NCBI RefSeq assembly: GCF_014529535.1
Contig: NW_023503416.1
Span: forward strand, 310,001-374,000
Direction: 5' to 3'
DNA: 64,000 bases
Origin: Bradysia coprophila
Taxonomy: Eukaryota; Arthropoda; Insecta; Diptera; Sciaridae
Shown here: one piece after another, positions 61,107 to 64,000 of the stretch
How positions within the stretch are numbered: position 1 is the first letter of the stretch
Layout of the letters: each line of letters starts with the position of its first letter
Position numbers and translations under genes: made by a program
Notes under the pieces: model-generated
Databases searched by the model: none
Told to the model about the DNA's origin: nothing
Seen by the model: the letters and a program-made list of their open reading frames with translations, nothing else

Positions 61107-62365
61107 AGTCAAGGGACATGACCCACCCAAGAGGTGGGGCCTAGTTTTTTGAATAAATATTTAATCACCGCTATTTTATGCCAAGTTTACCATTTAAAAA
61201 AAATCAGTTCTACCATGGCCATGTATTGGAATTACCAATTGAAAAAAATTAAATGATCGTTATACACTACCACATACAAACGTGTAAGCGTATAAAATGC
61301 ACCTATAACGGTAATATCCGAAAAAATATTGGTAAAAAAGTTTTTGGAAAAAGTACTCCAATTGGTAAACCCAGAAAAAATAATCCCTCGAATATAATTT
61401 CCCGTTTTATATCTCGGCCTTAACATACAGTCGTCGTCAGTTAAATTTAGTAAAAAATTTACTTCTTTTCGCCAATGCAGCTAGCTTGTTGCTGAATCTC
61501 TTCATTAATATTCACTAATTTATTCATCAAATAATGAAGCACTTCAACGCCAAGTTAAAATCTGTCACGAGAACCATCGGATCCAAATGACTTATTTGTT
61601 GACTTTTCATGCGATGTATAACTGCTAATGAGAAATGTATGCAATAATCTGTTGCATAATTGCATACAGAATGCGTTAACGTAAAAAACAACCACACGGA
61701 AGGCTATACAGTATGCAATTTGTATCAAAAACAGAAACGTCTTGAATTTCATAAATTTGAATGTCAAGTTCAATGCAATTATAGGCAGTTTATTTGCATA
61801 ATGATCGTTTTCCTACCCAGCATTGTAATTTGTTAAAATATTTTTCAACAAAACGATCATGATGTATAAGAAACGGAAAATATTTTCTTTAAATTTAAGT
61901 TGAATGCATGCTTGCTATTCTCAGAGCAAAATGGAAAGATTGCTCACTAAACCACATGAAATTTTATTTCACAATTTCGACTGCATAAATCTATCGTTAT
62001 CACCATTTCAATCACATTTATGCTGGAAATAAAATATTTGTTCTGATACTGCGATAACATTTCCAGCGAAAATTTTATTCTTTAAAGACTCATAAAATCG
62101 ATTCTTCGATTCTCAAAACACAAATTTAGCATGGTCATTGCCCATCGCCATGGTGTATAAGAATTTCATATATAATAAACGGTTCAAGTGCACGTATGAA
62201 GAAACTAGGTCCTATCTTATGGGTGGGTAAGGTCACTTGAATGATGAACTTATCAAAATACATTGAAAGATTCTTTTATTTTATTTTCAAAGATCCATTC
62301 TTTAAATTAGATGCAGAAGCCCAAACGAGCTGCAGTTAGTTAAAAACGACCCAAGAAGTGGGGTC
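61107..62365. repeat. Scattered inverted copies of a GACCCAAGAGGTGGGGC-type word
   Basis: ATGACCCACCCAAGAGGTGG at about 61118 faces the reverse-type CCTATCTTATGGGTGGGTAA at about 62210, with a third related word GACCCAAGAAGTGGGGTCTT at about 62348. These look like ends or hairpins of further small elements. Confidence 0.5.
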
Positions 62366-62928
62366 TTGTTGTAATAGTCTGTTAGTAAAGTTAGGAAAAA
62401 GAATGCATGTTGCAGGTAATCATTAATATAGTTATCAGTTATCAGCCAGGAAAAAAATCTTTCGGAAATGAACTCCCAGAACTTTAGATCGATTTTGTTC
62501 ATCTGTGAACCAGATCTCATGAATTTGATTCTTCAATGAAGGAAACAAAAAAAATCCAAATCAGCACAACCCAGGTTATCTAGAAAATAAACACAAATTC
62601 TTTTAGGAATAAATCTGAGATCATTAATCCGGTATTGTCCAGCTACGAACTTGACCGCCAAAACTGTTGATCGTCGTCGAATTAAAACCAAAAGTTCCAA
62701 AATTGGTTTTCTCAACTTTCTCAAGCCATCAAAAAACAGAAATAAAAATCTTTTTAAAAGTTTTTTAAATTACTTAGGTCGATATTGCCCATCTTGGTGT
62801 CATCTCGGGTGTCATGAATATTATTCCTCAATTGAAACTTAAAGTTATCGTTCCATCAAGCGTTATAGACATTTCTGTATTTTCATTTTTTTTGCAAGCA
62901 TTTCATACAACAGACGTATTTTCTGACG

Positions 62929-62958
62929 TAAGACCCTTGACTGAATAGTCAAGGGAAT
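62929..62958. repeat. Short stem-loop, inverted partner near 58919
   Basis: CCCTTGACT-GAAT-AGTCAAGGG (62934-62955) is a perfect 9-bp stem. Together with its flanks (AAGACCCTTGACTG...AAGGGAAT) it is the inverted counterpart of 58919-58945, which has lost part of the stem. Confidence 0.6.
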
Positions 62959-64000
62959 AAAACGAAAAGTTTCATCACCAACTCGCAATAAAAGTCATCT
63001 TGCTGTTTTCTGTTACACACAGGACAGTAGGATGTTTGTTAGATCTTAAAAAAAATAATTACCGATAAAAGAAAAATAATGAAAATAATGTGGACCATCG
63101 TGAATCTTAACTCTCAACGCAGACTTTCTGCGTAAAATATGTTTTTCATGTGGCAACGTTATGCTTTAATAAAACGACGTTAAAGATCAATAACTTTGCC
63201 ATTAAATGATCGTTGCTCTTGACTCAAGAGTCTTGAGAGAGTGGTATTATACAGAATTTTACCGAATAAAGGAAAATGATTTTTTTTTATACGACATCAT
63301 TTAAATCGAATTTATTTTTAAGTTCTTGAATGCTTTACATAAGAAGATATTTTTCTTAAAACCGACCGCAATAACCAATGTGACTTACAACATTATGGAA
63401 ATATCTTTGATTATTTAAATTTTTTTTTTTTATTGTCATTCGTACATTCGTTTCGCTACACATGTCTTTTTACACATACAAATTGGCCAGGAAGAATAAT
63501 ATTTTATTTATAATATTTCCATGCTAAAACGCGCTGGAGAATTTTGATTACATTTCATTATAAAAGAGCACATCATTTACCTTTATTTCATAAAAATAAG
63601 GAAAAAAAAAGATTTATAGAATTGTGGGCATCTATATGCATACCTGAGTACATTTTTATTATTATAAATTAAATGTAAAAATACAACATGTACATGATGC
63701 GCCTTACTTCCGACCTTGGCCCTGGTGTATGTTCTGCTCTCATCTTTTATTAGGTATACGTGCCTCGTATTTACAATATTTCTTTTTATTTTTAACTGAT
63801 AAACGAAAACAAAAGTGGATGGAAGACATGAACGACGATTTAATGATGTTTGTAACTGGATTCTCGTTTTATTGCTTAAGATTGAATTGCAATTGATAGG
63901 GTTGGGTATATATACGAAAGACGAAATAAATGCAGTGCGACGAAGGTTTGACTAGGGCTTTCAATATTATCTTGAGTGTGTTGTATTGAAGAGGCTGAGG

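Larger units (their letters stand above)
53457..64000. other. Gene-free, repeat-rich right end
   Basis: No coding region with a recognisable domain or consistent splicing was found. The first 2 kb hold a fragment of element family M. From 55.2 kb on, the DNA is almost wholly made of repeats: nested hairpins, the ACC(A/G)(A/T/C)T array, a 154-bp hairpin, the 293-bp tandem repeat, its diverged duplication and short stem-loops. The last 1.5 kb are AT-rich without visible structure. Confidence 0.65.

Overview
This window is nuclear DNA of an insect, most likely a nematoceran fly. It is AT-rich, its genes are split by introns with GT..AG borders, and its proteins belong to insect families: a big bang-type PDZ scaffold, a DUF1091 secreted protein, and a cluster of insect phospholipase B1-like lipases. 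Placement within the flies (for example the fungus gnats) is a guess.

Five genes were reconstructed exon by exon with matching splice phases, and one orphan exon was found. At 8.3 kb a single minus-strand exon, open from an ATG to a clean splice donor, may be the first coding exon of a gene running left. At 21.7-22.4 kb is a complete three-exon DUF1091 gene (198 aa, secreted). From 24.1 to 38.6 kb is a nine-exon gene for a 1,947-residue protein with three PDZ domains, the insect counterpart of big bang / PDZD2 / pro-IL16. Between 41.9 and 53.5 kb, three tandem minus-strand genes encode secreted GDSL/SGNH lipases of 409, 409 and 410 aa with the same exon lengths. One of the three has an extra intron just after the catalytic serine.

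The rest is repeat-rich. There are two broken non-LTR retrotransposon ends (14.1-14.4 and 29.7-30.3 kb), a dispersed ~210-bp element flanked by TTAA, many foldback (inverted-repeat) elements including a 973-bp one inside a big bang intron, a 52-bp minisatellite at 40.1-40.6 kb, a tandemly duplicated foldback/tRNA-like composite at 45.6-47.1 kb, and a 293-bp dimeric tandem repeat at 59.0-59.7 kb.

The most unusual patterns are two. First, about a dozen otherwise different foldbacks carry a short CpG-containing near-palindrome of the type CTCGCTTCGCTC or CCGAGGCGAAGCCGAGG at the apex of the hairpin. Second, a strand-biased array of ACC(A/G)(A/T/C)T hexamers spans about 56.0-58.9 kb, with outliers at 11.0 and 61.2 kb. 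No prokaryote-type system, CRISPR array or complete autonomous transposon was seen.
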